Of a stretch of DNA of 64,000 bases, positions 25,001-36,840 are shown one piece after another; positions within the stretch are counted from its first letter, which is position 1, and each line of letters begins with the position of its first letter. The position numbers were made by a program, and so were the translations under genes. The stretch spans positions 21,196,400-21,260,399 of the forward strand of contig NC_134828.1 in assembly GCF_004210375.1 (NCBI RefSeq), written 5' to 3'. The notes under the pieces were generated by a model. That model worked only from the letters and a program-made list of their open reading frames with translations. It was not told the DNA's origin and did not search any database. The stretch comes from Tachypleus tridentatus (lineage: Eukaryota > Arthropoda > Merostomata > Xiphosura > Limulidae).

Positions 25001-25160
25001 ACAAAGGTCAGCGTCTTGAAACTCTAATCACCAACAAAGGTCAGCGTCTTGAAACTCTAATCACCAAGAAAGGTCAGCGTCTTGAAACTCTAATCACTTA
25101 CAAAGGTCAGCGACTTGAAACTCGAAGCACCAACAAAGATCAGCGTCTTGAAACTCTAAC
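19010..25160. repeat. 33-bp minisatellite, left copy (~185 units)
   Basis: Unit CACCAACAAAGGTCAGCGTC TTGAAACTCTAAT with common variants (CAATGTC, CATCGTC, CACCGTC; CTAAGCATAAAC; CTAACTATCAAC). Higher-order blocks of several units repeat within it. The first ~1.4 kb (to about 20460) is ragged with many indels; after that units are almost all 33 bp. The frame of NKGQRLETLIT is open across long stretches but without in-frame ATG. There are no unique spacers between units, so it is not CRISPR-like. Degenerates at the right end into unique sequence at about 25160. Confidence 0.95.
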
Positions 25161-25688
25161 ATTTTACTTTTAATTCTAACTAATCACCCTTCACCTGTTT
25201 CCTTGATGAAATATTTCACAAAATTTATGTAAATTTGTGTTTCGCGAAGTGTTAAACTGAGAGACAATCGTATAATTAGTTTAAATCTATTTTAGTTTGA
25301 TTTCCCCGTTGTTCATTTGATTCATGTTGTCTCTAAAGAGTCGCTCGTGCCATCAATTCTTTGAAAAAAATCGTTTGCAGGTTGATGCACGTTACTGGCA
25401 TTTCGGAAACGACCACATCAAATAGAACTCGAAACGTAAACACAAATTACTTGATTCTTTTGAAGAATAAAAATAATTTTCCTTTGACATATTAATGGTC
25501 GTCATTGTTTTCAAACAAAGTATGCTTCACTTTTTTTAATAATTGAATGACAATTTTAGAAAACTAAATGTTGTCCTTTTGTTTGTCTCTTGTTGATTAC
25601 TCTATCGACAAACTGTGGTGTTTCGATCAAACTCCGATTTGATATTTATAAACCTTCACAGTTAATGATAAAACAAACACAAACGTGA
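25161..25688. other. Unique arm sequence
   Basis: No coding or repeat recognised; repeated inverted at about 53720-54205. Confidence 0.5.
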
Positions 25689-26100
25689 TAATAGGAAATA
25701 TTTATTAAATGTTTGGGAATCCTCAAAATAAAACATAATTTAATGATAAAACAAAACACAAACGTGATAACAGGAAACATTTGTTAAATGTTTGGGAATC
25801 CTCACAATAAGATATAATAATAAAACAAAAGCACAAACGTGGTAACAGGAAACATTTATTAAATGTTTGGGAATCCTCATAATAAAACATAATAATAAAA
25901 CAAAGCACAAAGGTGATAACATGAAACATTTATTAAATGTTTGGGAATCCTCAAAATAAAATATAATAATAAAACAAAGTACAAACAGAGATAACAGGAA
26001 ACATTTATTAAATGTTTGGGAATCATCAAAATAAAACATAACTTAATGATAAAACAAAGCACAAGTGTGAAAACAGGAAACATTTATTAAATGTGTGGGA
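25689..26100. repeat. ~75-bp minisatellite, about 6 units (left copy)
   Basis: Units contain AAACAGGAAACATTTATTAA-type sequence, then ATGTTTGGGAATCCTCA and ATAATAAAACAAAGCACAAA. Each unit holds the near-palindrome AAACATTTATTAAATGTTT. Overlapping frames on the minus strand come only from the repeat. Confidence 0.9.
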
Positions 26101-26859
26101 ATTCTCACAATTTCATCATCAGTAACGTGGGATAGAAAACAAGCAAATAATATTTGTAATTACAACAGAATAATTACAACACACAAGAATAAAGAACTTG
26201 AATATATAATTATAAGTTGAGGAAACGAAAATGTGGCACGACTGAAATAGTCAAATGAAATGGAGGTTAAATATAGTGAATACTGTGTAATATTTAATGA
26301 TGAAGCAGAGTTTTTTTATGTACAACGTTTCTTTACCTTTAGGTCACGTAGCGGCCTTTGCTAACCTACAAGACATAGGTTTTTCTGTAGGATTTCTGCA
26401 TCAATAGAGTTCTCAAGTGAAAGTACAAACACATTGTTGATGGTTCACTTTTAAGTTTTATTTAACCATCTCATAGTGTAGATACCAGAAGTTGTGTTGA
26501 AAAGTTATATTTAGCCTATTTTCAAATGGGGTGTTCTGACTTTCAATATGATGTACAGCCAATAAAATCACTTTTAGCAGCGACTTGTTGCTGTTTCCCA
26601 ATAACTTTTGATGTGGTAATTAATCAACACAGGCAGAACCACAGTTTTTATCAACAAACTCATACTAACGTCACGCGCTTCCTGGCGCTAACATCGTAAG
26701 GTTTAGTTTTGACGTCTTTTCAATGTCAGAGTAAAAGTATTACTTTTAATTGTCTCACTAGCACGAGGGTTGATTACATTTGAGACAATATTTGAAATGT
26801 TAGACCCTCTTCCAGCAGAATGGTTCTGTTTTAATTCAAAAAAAAGTATTCTCGTCAGT
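26101..26859. other. Unique arm sequence
   Basis: No exon recognised; mirrored at about 52510-53270. Confidence 0.5.
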
Positions 26860-28430
26860 ATTAAATCTCTACAGGATAGCACAAGTTTGGTGGAGTTCTT
26901 TACTGGTATACAGATATTTCCTTAAATCTCTAAGGATAGTAATAGTTTAGTGGAGTTCTTTACCGATATACAGATATTTCCTTAAATCTCTAAAGGATAG
27001 TATTAGTTTGGTGGAGTTCTTTACTGGTATACAGATATTTCCTTAAATCTTTAAAGGATAGTACTAGTTTTGTGGAGTTCTTTTCTCGTATTCAGATATT
27101 TCCTTAAATCTCTAAAAGATAGTACTAGTTTAGTGGAGCTCTTTACTAGTATACAGATATTTCCTTTAAATCACTAAAGGATAGTACTAGTTTAGTGGAG
27201 TTCTTTACTGGTATACAGATATTTCCTTAAATCTCTAAAGGACAGTACTAGTTTAGTGGAGTTCTTTACTGGTATACAGATATTTCCTTAAATTTCTACA
27301 GGATAGTACTAGTTTAGTGGAGATCTTTACTGGTATACAGATATTTCCTTAAATCTCACAAGGACAGTACTAGTTTAGTGGAGTTCTTTACTGGTATACA
27401 GATATTTCCTTAAATCTCTAAAGGTTAGTACTAGCTTTGTGGAGTTCTTTTACTGGTATACAGATATTTCCTTAAATCTCTAAAGGACAGTACTAGTTTA
27501 GTGGAGTTCTTTACTGGTATACAGATATTTCCTTAAATCTCTAAGGTTAGTACTAGCTTTGTGGAGTTCTTTACTGGTATACAGATATTTCCTTAAATCT
27601 CTACAGGATAGTAGTAGTTTAGTGGAGTTCTTTTCTCGTATTCAGATATTTCCTTAAATCTCAAAAGATAGTACTAGTTTAGTGGGTTCTTTACTGAGTA
27701 TACAGATATTTCCTTTAAATCACTAAAGGATAGTACTAGTTTAGTAAAGTTCTTTTCTCGTATTCAGATAGTTCCTTAAATCTCTAAGGATAGTACTAGT
27801 TTAGTGGAGTTCTTTACTGGTATACAGATATTTTCTTAAATCTCTAAAGGAGAGTACTAGTTTAGTGGAGTTCTTTACTGGTATACAGATAGTTCCTTAA
27901 ATCTCTAAGGATAGCACTAGTTTAGTGGAGTTCTTTACTGGTATACAGATAGTTTTTAAATCTCTAAGGATAGCACTAGTTTAGAGGAGTTCTTTACTGG
28001 TATACAGATATTTCCTTAAATCTCTACAGGATACTACTAGTTTAGTGGAGTTCTTTTCTGGTACACAGATATTTCCTTAAATCTCTAAAGGATAGTACTA
28101 GGTTAGTGGAGTTCTTTACTGGTATACAGATATTTCCTTAAATCTCTACAGGATAGTACTAGTTTAGTGGAGATCTTTACTGGTATACAGATATTTCCTT
28201 TAAATCTCTACAGGAGTTTAGTGGAGTTCTTTACTGGTATACAGATAGTTCCTTAAATCTCTAAAGGATAGTACTAGTTTAGTGGAGTTCTTTACTGGCA
28301 TACAGATAGTTCCTTAAATCTCTAAAGGATAGTACTAGTTTAGTGGAGTTCTTTACTGGTATACAGGTATTTCCTTAAATCTCTACAGGAGTTTAGTGGA
28401 GTTCTTTACTGGTATACAGATACTTCCTAA
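26860..28430. repeat. ~59-bp minisatellite, about 26 units (left copy)
   Basis: Unit: CTCTAAAGGATAGTACTAGT, TTAGTGGAGTTCTTTACTGG, TATACAGATATTTCCTTAAAT. Shortened units (lacking the GATAGTACTAG part) occur near 28210 and 28385. The right-arm copy is about 0.35 kb shorter. Confidence 0.92.
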
Positions 28431-29222
28431 TTTTTACGAAGTGTATGTACTGTTTACAAATCTTGGGTTTGAGGCTGAGTGAAACCATGTTGTTGGATTA
28501 TACGGACTGTGAACCTGATGGTTAATGATTCACCGTACAAACAAACATGTTCACACTTTACGCCCATGAGTGCACTTTTCAAGTGTCGGTCCAATCCAAA
28601 TATTTTGTCAAACAAAATAACAGTAGCCTGAGATTTGGTGGCGAGTGCTGCTTTCTCTCCTGTCTATCAGGTCAAAAATTAAAGAGTGCTATACGTAGGT
28701 AACCCCTTTTGTAACCTTGCATGAAAATACGAGACAAAATGTAGTTCGCAAACTGTGTTTCATAAAGTTTCAAGCAAAACATTTTACTCTTGAATATACA
28801 GAAGTGACAAGTATTGTTACTGATATCTAAAGAATTACCCTAATTTGGTTCAAATTTATTAAGTTTCAATCTCCTCAGTGTGGGTTTCTTAAAGATTTAA
28901 GAATGAAGTCTCCATGAGAAATCTCAGACTAATTTAAATTTCGTTAATAAATATAATACTGCCGGCAGCTGAACAGTAAATATAAGGGCTTAAGAATGCT
29001 AAATTTCAGGGTTCACTCCTGTAGAAATACAATGAGGATGGACCATTGTGAATCTCTATGCTTAAAGTAAGTAAACAATGTTATTTTATAGATTGTTCTT
29101 CTGAAGCAGACTACTACAGTTATAAATGTCTCGTTATTGTATACATTTTGGTGACGTCACTTACAGTAGACTTACAAACTTAACCCAACCTAGGAATTGG
29201 TCATCAGTTTTTAATATCTTAC
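28431..29222. other. Intron-like unique arm sequence
   Basis: No exon recognised; lies downstream of the minus-strand PDZ exon. Confidence 0.5.
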
Positions 29223-29323
29223 CAAATAGGTGTCATTTCCCCCTGTGACACTAATCCCCAGTTCATTGTTGTCTTTCTTGAGGACAATAGTTGTATCTAC
29301 AAAATCCTCAATAGTGGTGACAG
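29223..29323 (-). CDS. PDZ-domain exon, left-arm duplicate
   Basis: Minus-strand copy of the exon at 50413-50513, with the same acceptor (aacatccag) and donor (gtaaga). It encodes VTTIEDFVDTTIVLKKDNNE and then LGISVTGGNDTYL, the first beta strands of a PDZ domain with LGISVTGG in place of the carboxylate-binding GLGF loop. 101 nt, 2 + 33 codons. The rest of the PDZ fold is found only on the right side (60499-60783). On this side the sequence runs out of the contig through the minisatellite, so this copy is an orphan exon here. It may be a real duplicate or the second haplotype. Confidence 0.85.
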
Positions 29324-29447
29324 CTGGATGTTGAGAAAAAAATACAAATGTTGTTATTGTTCATGGAAAAATGAAAAAAAATAATTATACAGTTTCATAA
29401 AACTGAAACTAAAAGAAAACTGCAACAAATTTAACTATGAATAACTG

Positions 29448-29598
29448 TAAATTATCTAGAGTTCGAAACGTGAAGTACATACAAACTGTATATTATCTGA
29501 GTTCGAAACGTGAAGTACATACAAACTGTAAATTATCTAGAGTTTGGAACGTGAAGTACATACAAACTGTAAATTATCTAGAGTTCGAAACGTGAAGT
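29448..29598. repeat. ~40-bp tandem repeat, 4 units (left arm only)
   Basis: Units AACTGTAAATTATCTAGAGT and TCGAAACGTGAAGTACATAC. The mirror site at about 50260-50300 has a single unit. Confidence 0.9.
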
Positions 29599-30694
29599 AC
29601 ACCTTTTTTATTTCATTACTTTGACTTTCAAAACACGTTAGCGAAACACTGTAGTATCAATCTTTTATTAGAGATTTAATTTCCTATTATTGTAATAAAC
29701 ATGGATGTTTTTAAATAACAGGATATTTAATACTTTTATGTGAGATAACCTTGAGGTTTTATTTATCCCCATACATGTGGTGTTGATCAGAACTTTTAAA
29801 ATATCTTGAATCAGACTAAACATGCGAAAAGTACGAAAACACTTGAAAATATCACTATCACAAATATACTAAGTACCCTTACCATTTATGACGCGAGGTT
29901 ACTTTCATAACTCTAGTTAAGGTTTCTGGTTATTATTGCTATTTGTAAGTGACACACTTTAATGACTGTTACCAAAGCCTTAAAACTCTCTTAACAATAG
30001 TTATCGTTTATTCCTTACTATGTGATATTTAAATATTTATCTCAAAATTTTATTCACGCACCACAATGACCCACAAAACTGGAACCACATCAGGTCCTCT
30101 AAAACTTGATTCGTGGACTGTATTATTAAACATTGCATACTAAACAAAACTCTATTTAAGGAATAATGTATTCATCAAGAAACACATTTTCAGCCTGACT
30201 TACGCGGCCATCATCTGAAAAATCACAGGAGTTACTGGTCTACAATGTTTTTCAAAGCAAAAACTATTTAAATGGCAAAACTGTAATTTGATAACCCCCA
30301 AACCAAATTCGTTCTAGTATTTATTGCAACTATAAAACTTATACAAGCCAAGTAATATTGGCAATAAAAACTTACTGAATTCTAGTTTTACATAATATGA
30401 AGTTTCATAAAGCAACTTTGTTCTTCAGTTATACAGAACAGACTTCATTACAGAATGAAATGCACAATGTTTTGTTCCACATTACTTAATACTTCGACTG
30501 ACCATGTATCACTTCTCTCAAGCCAACACCATTTGCCACTGATGGCTTCTTCCAAATGTGATCGAACTTCCACGTTTTTAACCTAACGAGTCTTTTTCTG
30601 TCCATTAGCTCTTAGGAAACGAAACTGTAGTTCTAACAAACACAAATTTTGTTGCTCAAAATGTTGGTGCTTACACTCTTATCGTCGTAATTTT
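29599..30694. other. Unique arm sequence
   Basis: AT-rich, no exon recognised; lies upstream of the minus-strand PDZ exon. Confidence 0.5.
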
Positions 30695-30705
30695 ACAAAA
30701 AATGA

Positions 30706-30982
30706 TTTGTTTGTTTGTTTTTGGAATTTCGCACAAAGCTACTCGAGGGCTATCTGTGCTAGCCGTCCCTAATTTAGTAGTGTAAGACTAGAGGGAAGGC
30801 AGCTAGTCATCACCACCCACCGCCAACTCTTGGGCTACTCTTTTACCAACGACTAGTGGGTTTGACCGTCACATTATAACGCCCCACGGCTGGAGGGCGA
30901 GCATGTTTAGCGCGACGCGGGCGCGAACCCGCGACCCTCGGATTATGGTCGCACGCCTTACGCGCTCGGCCATGCCAGGCCG
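30706..30982 (-). mobile_element. tRNA-derived SINE (family A), left arm only, with TSD
   Basis: Full-length antisense copy flanked by the 12-bp direct repeat TACAAAAAATGA (30694-30705 and 30983-30994). The right arm has the unoccupied site (TCATTTTTTGTA at 49152-49163, one copy). This is a clean insertion that postdates separation of the two arms. Confidence 0.95.
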
Positions 30983-30994
30983 TACAAAAAATGA

Positions 30995-31398
30995 AGCATT
31001 TCGCTTCTGTTATTCACGTAAAAGCGTGAATTTATAAAAAAAATCGTAATTGGAATGTAAAAATAAAAGAAAACCTGTTAAAACAGTAGTTTAAATTAAG
31101 GTAATGTAATGATAACTAGAAAATCTTATGAACTTACTTTCAGAAGACATTGGTATTTCAAAATACATACATTCATAATTGCTTACATGTATGGCTTTTT
31201 AAAATTATAGCTTTAATAGTACATACTTCTAACATGCGATTGAAATCACTTTATCTGACAATGGAAGAGAACTTTAAAAGTGTGAAATCAGATTTATTTT
31301 CAGAGTTAACATTTGATTCTATGACCACCTGCCTCTTCCTAAGCCTAACTATTGATAACTTATTGCACCCTTGTAGATCTTCACTTTTCTCTTTAGAA
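30995..31398. other. Unique arm sequence
   Basis: No conserved coding; the 88-codon plus frame at 31150-31416 is not recognisable as protein. Confidence 0.4.
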
Positions 31399-31530
31399 CG
31401 CCCTCCAGTGGTTTAACGGTAATTTTGCAGAATTTCCATACTAAAAAAGTCGGATTTTGATACCTATGTTGGGCATATCATAGATATCCCATTGCATAGT
31501 CTTGTGCTTAAAAATAATCAAACCTAATCT
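31399..31530 (+). mobile_element. tRNA-like SINE (family C)
   Basis: GCCCTCCAGTGGTTTAACGG (box A-like), TAATTTTGCAGAATTTCCAT, box B-like GGATTTTGATACC, then GGGCATATCATAGATATCCC and a tail with CTTGTGCTTAAAAATAATCA. Confidence 0.75.
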
Positions 31531-31724
31531 CCAGATAATTTTTTCTCACGTCTCTATGAAACCAGTTTCTAGCTCTTCAATATTTTTTATACGTTATCTA
31601 AATTTTCTGATAAACTTACTGGATTCGTTACCAAAGGTCAAACAGAGTGTAACCTCTCCAATGGTTTTATTACTTCCTACAAGGCCAGCTGACTTCGCAT
31701 TAAAGTTTTGACTTTGGCAATCAC

Positions 31725-32470
31725 ACCCTTGTGCAAATTAATTGAAACAAGACAGAAAATTACGATTTTCAATTTTTTTTGCGTTTTATTTCTGAGAATC
31801 CAAAATTACTCACAAATTAATACATGATATGACGGCCTTTATTTTTCAGAAGATCATTACTCCGCTTTGTCATTGAATCCACGAGTTGACTGTAATCTTT
31901 ACTAATTTTTGGATTGCGGTACCACACCTCAATTAGCTTATCTTTCGTAGTATAATATTTTCCCGAAGACTTTCTTTACAAATCGCTCAAAGATTTTCAA
32001 TAGGATTTAAGTCCGGAGAGTTTCCAAGCCAGTCCAGCACCTTTATTCGCGTTTTAGTCATAAAATTCTTCAGAAGTTTAGATTTGTGGCACGGAGCCAG
32101 ATCTTGCTGAAAAATGCCAGATCCATCTGGAAATCTCTTTTTCAATTCTGGAACGACTCTTCTCTGCAAAACTTCGATGTACTGTGGTCCTCGCCTCATA
32201 CCTTCTACGACATGTAAGCCTCCGACGCAATAGCAGCTGAAAAGCCCCAAAACATCTTCTTCAAGGGATGTTTTACGAACTGATTGATGTAATATTCCCG
32301 AAGTTTCTCACCTGGAGATCTGCGAACATGCAGACTTCTTTGACCCTGTACGAATAAATGAGTTTACTCACTGAATAACACCTTCCTCCATTGTTCTTGC
32401 GTCCAGTTCTTGTATTTCAGACCCCATTCATACAGTTTTTTCTTCATTGAGTTGGTAAGAAGTTGTTTAA
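31725..32470 (-). pseudogene. Tc1-type transposase remnant (DD34E), left copy
   Basis: The minus strand reads the C-terminal two thirds of a Tc1/mariner transposase: KNWTQEQWRKVLFSE (first catalytic-region block, SDES decayed to SE then a stop), SLHVRRSPGEK, CVGGLHVVEGMRRGPQYIEV, GSGIFQQDLAPCHKSK (second Asp in QQD), then LDWLGNSPDLNPIENL. 34 residues separate this Asp from the Glu of IEN, as in Tc1 (DD34E). A TGA replaces the usual Trp after IENL; the frame then continues AICKESLRGKYY to the C-terminus. The 5' part with the HTH domain and the 5' terminal repeat is missing. A candidate 3' terminal sequence is TCACACCCTTGTGCAAATTA at 31725. Confidence 0.85.
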
Positions 32471-32629
32471 TAACTGATAAACTTACTTCTTATACCAAAG
32501 TATAAATTTCATCATATATCCCCAAAATAAATCGACCGTACTGCAAAACACAGCTAATGACGCCGTTTGTGTGAAAACCTACTGTTGAAGGAAATCAGCG
32601 AGACTAGAAAGGCCGCCATGCTAAAAATA
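32471..32629. other. Unique arm sequence
   Basis: No feature recognised. Confidence 0.4.
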
Positions 32630-32945
32630 TATAGAAATATATAGTTATGCAATCTGTCTCTATATATGTACATACAAATATATAGTTATGCAATCTGTCT
32701 ATATATATACATACAAATATATAGTTATGCAATCTGTCTCTTTATATATACATACAAATATATAGTTATGCAATCTGTCTCTCTATATATACATACAAAT
32801 ATATAGTTATGCAATCTGTCTCTTTATATATACATACAAATATATAGTTATGCAATCTGTCTCTCTATATATACATACAAATATATAGTTATGCAATCTG
32901 TCTGTATATATGTACATACAAATATATAGTTATATATATAACTAT
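32630..32945. repeat. AT-rich ~58-bp minisatellite, 6 units (left copy)
   Basis: Units ACATACAAATATATAGTTAT, GCAATCTGTCTCTCTATATAT. Ends in a perfect TA-rich palindrome (ATAGTTATATATATAACTAT). Confidence 0.9.
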
Positions 32946-32949
32946 ATAT

Positions 32950-33030
32950 ATAACAACTAGTATCAAAACCCGGTTCCTAGCGTTGTATGTTCTTAAACAT
33001 ACCGCTGTGCTATTGTGGGGACTAGTGAAT
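32950..33030 (-). mobile_element. tRNA-like SINE (family C), head fragment
   Basis: Antisense AGTATCAAAACCCGGTTCC (box B), GCGTTGTATG, then ACCGCTGTGCTATT (box A). Confidence 0.65.
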
Positions 33031-33374
33031 GAGATCTGATGTGTACCAGATAAGAGAGAGGGAAACTGTTTTTTAATAACTAAAACTCATTAAAAACTTC
33101 CATATTTAGGTAAACTCTCCCTAAATTACTAGTTCAGATGTAAACAACTGTTACATTTCTTGAGAAGTTGGTTGGCTGATTGTGTGGCGGTTATGTTTAA
33201 CAACAGTTTGAGGTTTCGTGGTGTTCACCCTTTGTTCACATCACTTTCATTTGTTGTTACTTTACTTTAAGTTCTAGATGTCAGGTATTTCTATTAGCGT
33301 GACTTTCTGAGTGAGACAAGAATTTAACACCAGCAGTACAATTAGCCAAACGATACACTTAGTAATAACGCGCG
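33031..33374. other. Unique arm sequence
   Basis: No feature recognised. Confidence 0.4.
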
Positions 33375-33386
33375 AAGTCAATAAAG

Positions 33387-33656
33387 TTTCTTTGTTTTGA
33401 ATTTTGCGCAAAGCTACACGAGAGCAACCTGCGTTAGCCGTCCCGAATTTAGCAGTGTAAAACTAGAGGGTAGGCAGCTAGTCATCACCACCCACCGCAA
33501 CTCTTGGACTACTCTTTTACCAACGAATAGTGAGATTGATCGTCACGTTATAACATCATTTTGAGTGAAAGAGCGAGCATGTTTAGTACGACGAGGATTT
33601 GAACCTGTGGCCCTCATACAAGTCGGGCGCCCTAACCATCTGGCTATGACGGTCAC
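33387..33656 (-). mobile_element. tRNA-derived SINE (family A) with 12-bp TSD
   Basis: Antisense copy flanked by AAGTCAATAAAG (33375-33386 and 33657-33668). Shared by both arms, so it predates their separation. Confidence 0.92.
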
Positions 33657-33668
33657 AAGTCAATAAAG

Positions 33669-34059
33669 ACAAATAGATGTTGTTGTGTTTTTAATCTATA
33701 ATTGGATATCAACCCTTGTTATGTTTAGAAGCCAATACGGGAAACAAATACAAGTTTGTCGCTATTATCAGAAATAATTACCAAGAGGTTTATAATTCAG
33801 TTTTTAGTTGGTAATATGTTGCCTTAACAGGACAGTAAATGAAACTGGAATGTTTTTGATAAAATTACATTTCAAAGTCACCAATGATTTCACATTATTC
33901 ATACTGTATCGTATTTTGAGAACAAAATACTATCGAGAACAAATAACAGGGTAAGCCAGCCACTAGGATTCTTGGTTGGTGGTTGTATTGGTCTCTATGG
34001 TGAAAGTAAGTTGTGATTTTCGGTTGATTTTTATGAAGTACCTTGATTAAATAACACAT
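33669..34059. other. Unique arm sequence
   Basis: No conserved coding; a 60-codon minus frame at 33895-34077 is unrecognised. Confidence 0.4.
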
Positions 34060-34470
34060 AACCTTATGAAGTAGCATTTAACTCCAAAATAACAGCTTGA
34101 CCGACCACTTTACAGCTGTATTACTTTTGTGGTGTTTAATATAACACATGACCTTATGAAGTAGCATTTAACTCTAAAATAACAGCTTGACTGACCACTT
34201 TACAGCTGTATTACTTTTGTGGTGTTTAATATAACACATGACCTTATGAAGTAGCATTTAACACTAAAATAACAGCTTGACCGACCACTTTACAGCTGTA
34301 TTACTTTTGTGGTGTTTAATATAACACATGACCTTATGAAATAGTACTTAACACTAAAATAACAGCTTGACCGACCACTTTACAGCTGTATTACTTTGGT
34401 GGTGTTTAATATAACACATAACCTTACGAAGTAGTACTTAACACTAAAATAACAGCTTTATTTTACAGAT
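34060..34470. repeat. ~90-bp tandem repeat, about 5 units (left copy)
   Basis: Units: AACACATGACCTTATGAAGT, AGCATTTAACACTAAAATAA, CAGCTTGACCGACCACTTTA, CAGCTGTATTACTTTTGTGG, TGTTTAATAT. Confidence 0.92.
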
Positions 34471-35743
34471 ACATTACTTCACCAAGCTGTATGTGACATG
34501 GATTAACGTTTTTTGATGAATCGTTTTAATATATAGATATTTCGTAAAAGGAATTGTTGATTTTCTAGGTGAACAGCACAAAGAACCAATTATAACAGTG
34601 TGACAGGCTCTCACAGTTATTTACGTTGTTTTCATCCAATTACATAGTAGTCCAGTTATACATAACAACAGTTACAAAATAAAATACAGATGTATAAAAT
34701 GTCCGGAGTCTCACGGTTTCTTGTAAAATACATGATTTTACGATATTTTAAGAATGGTCACCTCCTTTGTCATTCAATAATAAGTCGGCTGCAGTTTTCT
34801 ATTAACCAAGGCTATCAGTCTTAGTTTATCATTAGTATATGTGAACTAATTGAATATATTTTAACGGTTTGCGATTCTCATGTGTATTAGGAGGAAATTC
34901 TATTGTATGTTTGTGTGTGTGTGAGTTTTCTTCTTCGTGCAATTCGATTGATAACTACGTGATACATTGCTTATACACTGACCAGTGAAGTGACTGTGAT
35001 CAGTTGTTTTTTTCAGAACTTAACTGTGATAGCTTCTTGAGGTGTTTCGAAGTTAGTTAATTAAGATATGATAAAATATAATTTTAAAAAATACAATGTG
35101 CTCTTTAAAACAAAGTATGGACAGCTCATTACGAAAAATGCTGTATGAACAAATGTTTAAAGGAATGGAAACAAAACTGACCTGTTATTAAATAAACAAT
35201 CACACACACAGTACCGGATTGATGTATAAGCCACATAGGTTCAAATCTAGAGTCACACTAAGCCTTATTCCTGTCCTTCACACACACATATCAAAATGAA
35301 ATCTAATTTTGATTAAAAGAAAAACATGGATACGGCTTCTAGATGTATAACTGAGAATGTTTTCTGCTTAACGTGAACAACAGATAAAGAAAGCACTTGT
35401 CTGCATAGAGTAAGGATCTGTTAAATCAGTAAACAGAGAAAGCAAAAATAGGCTTGGCTTTTGTTATGACAGCGTGAAGAAAATATTTTGATCTAAACAG
35501 TGGAAGGACAAGAACCTAACCCTTTGACTTCAGAATACTCAAGTCCTTTACAATAAACGTGGGTCAGAAGTAATGAATTATAAACTACCAGAAGAATAAC
35601 CTGTTTGTTGAATCAAGGTTAACAACTTTACATACGGAATAAAAATGAACCTCAAATACATTAAGGAAAGTTAATAAACTTCGGTTAATCTACTTCAGTA
35701 TTAAAAGTTTGGTATTTAGATTTTATTTAATGATTGAATACTA
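34471..35743. other. Unique arm sequence
   Basis: AT-rich, no exon recognised. STK11 exons upstream of exon 7 were sought here on the plus strand and not seen. Confidence 0.45.
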
Positions 35744-35752
35744 ACTACGACT

Positions 35753-36009
35753 GGTTGGTTTTGAATTTCGCCACAACAGGGCTATCTGCGCCAGCCGTCC
35801 CTAATTTAGCAGTGTAAGACTAAAGGGAAGGCAGTTAGTCATTACTTCCCACCGCCAACTCTTGGGCTACTTTTTTTACCATCGAATAATGGGATTGACC
35901 GTAACATTATAACGTCCTCACGACTGAAAGGGCGACCATGTTTGGTGTGACGCGGATTCGAACCCGTGACCCTCGGATTACGAGTCGAGTGTCTTAACTA
36001 CCTGGCCAT
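35753..36009 (-). mobile_element. tRNA-derived SINE (family A) with 9-bp TSD
   Basis: Antisense copy between TAACTACGA repeats (35744-35752, 36010-36018). Present in both arms. Head well kept (GGATTCGAACCCGTGACCCT). Confidence 0.9.
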
Positions 36010-36059
36010 TAACTACGATAAAATTTCAATTCATTCTCGAGGTGACGTTTTCCTTTTGC

Positions 36060-36175
36060 TGACTGTGAGTGACCGAGTGGTTTGAGTATCGGAATTTGAA
36101 TTGAAGGATCCAATGTTTCTGTCCCGTTGCGCAAGATCGGGCTTCGTACTTTGGAGTCGTGAATGATTTTTAAAA
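36060..36175 (+). mobile_element. Possible tRNA-like SINE head, degenerate
   Basis: GTGAGTGACCGAGTGGTTTG resembles a tRNA box A; no good box B. Weak. Confidence 0.3.
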
Positions 36176-36624
36176 AGCGACAGTTTTGTTTGAATGGTTG
36201 TTGTTAAGCAAAGCAGCTGAATAATATGCTATCTGTGCTACGACAACTATGTGTATCGAAACCAAATTTTTGAGTTATAAGATTTTGGGATTACTACTGG
36301 GGTGGGAGGGGCTGTTAAATCACATTATTTTATTTAAACTTGATGGGTGCTGTTCACTCGCTGCCGCCTTCTTTCAGCCCTATTTTAGAAACAGTGTTCA
36401 GATTTGTGCGACTATTCAAGACACCAATAATTCAAGTTGCTCCTACCCAGGTCGTGAAGATTTTATAAAACACAATGAGAAGGCGCTGATTTACAATCAT
36501 ATAAGAATATAGTTAGACGGTTAAACCTAATTGAATGTTTTATAATTAGAACGTGTATGAATGTAACGAGGACACCTTATAAACTTTAGCAGGTGTAAAA
36601 TACGTTATTAGGCAAACTTTATTA

Positions 36625-36840
36625 TGCCGGACTGTAGATCCGAGGTTCTGTGGTTCGAGTTACGTTACCGCCAAAGAAATTTGTGCTCTGACCTTGAGCC
36701 CGTGGATCCGTTATAAGAATGAGATTCGAATCACAATAATCGATTAGAGTAGCTCACAGATGGGCGGTATGTGATACTGACTACCTTCCCTGAAGTCTGT
36801 CTCCGTATTAAGGATGGCCAGAGTAGATAGTGCTGGAGTG
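36625..36840 (+). mobile_element. tRNA-like SINE (family D)
   Basis: GATCCGAGGTTCTGTGGTTC with a box B-like GGTTCGAGTTAC, then GTTACCGCCAAAGAAATTTG and a body ending near GGATGGCCAGAGTAGATAGT. Distinct from families A-C, with a mirrored copy at about 43260-43475. Confidence 0.6.

Noticed and set aside
19010-25160. Regular ~33-bp repeats resembling a CRISPR array
   Set aside because: Units are directly contiguous with no unique spacers, in an animal genome with introns and SINEs.
25723-26083. Three overlapping minus-strand frames with repeated hydrophobic text (and mirrors at 53377-53639)
   Set aside because: Products of the 75-bp repeat.
36249-36512. 87-codon frame perfectly conserved at 43583-43846
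   Set aside because: Conservation comes from the inverted duplication, not selection; no domain or splice context.
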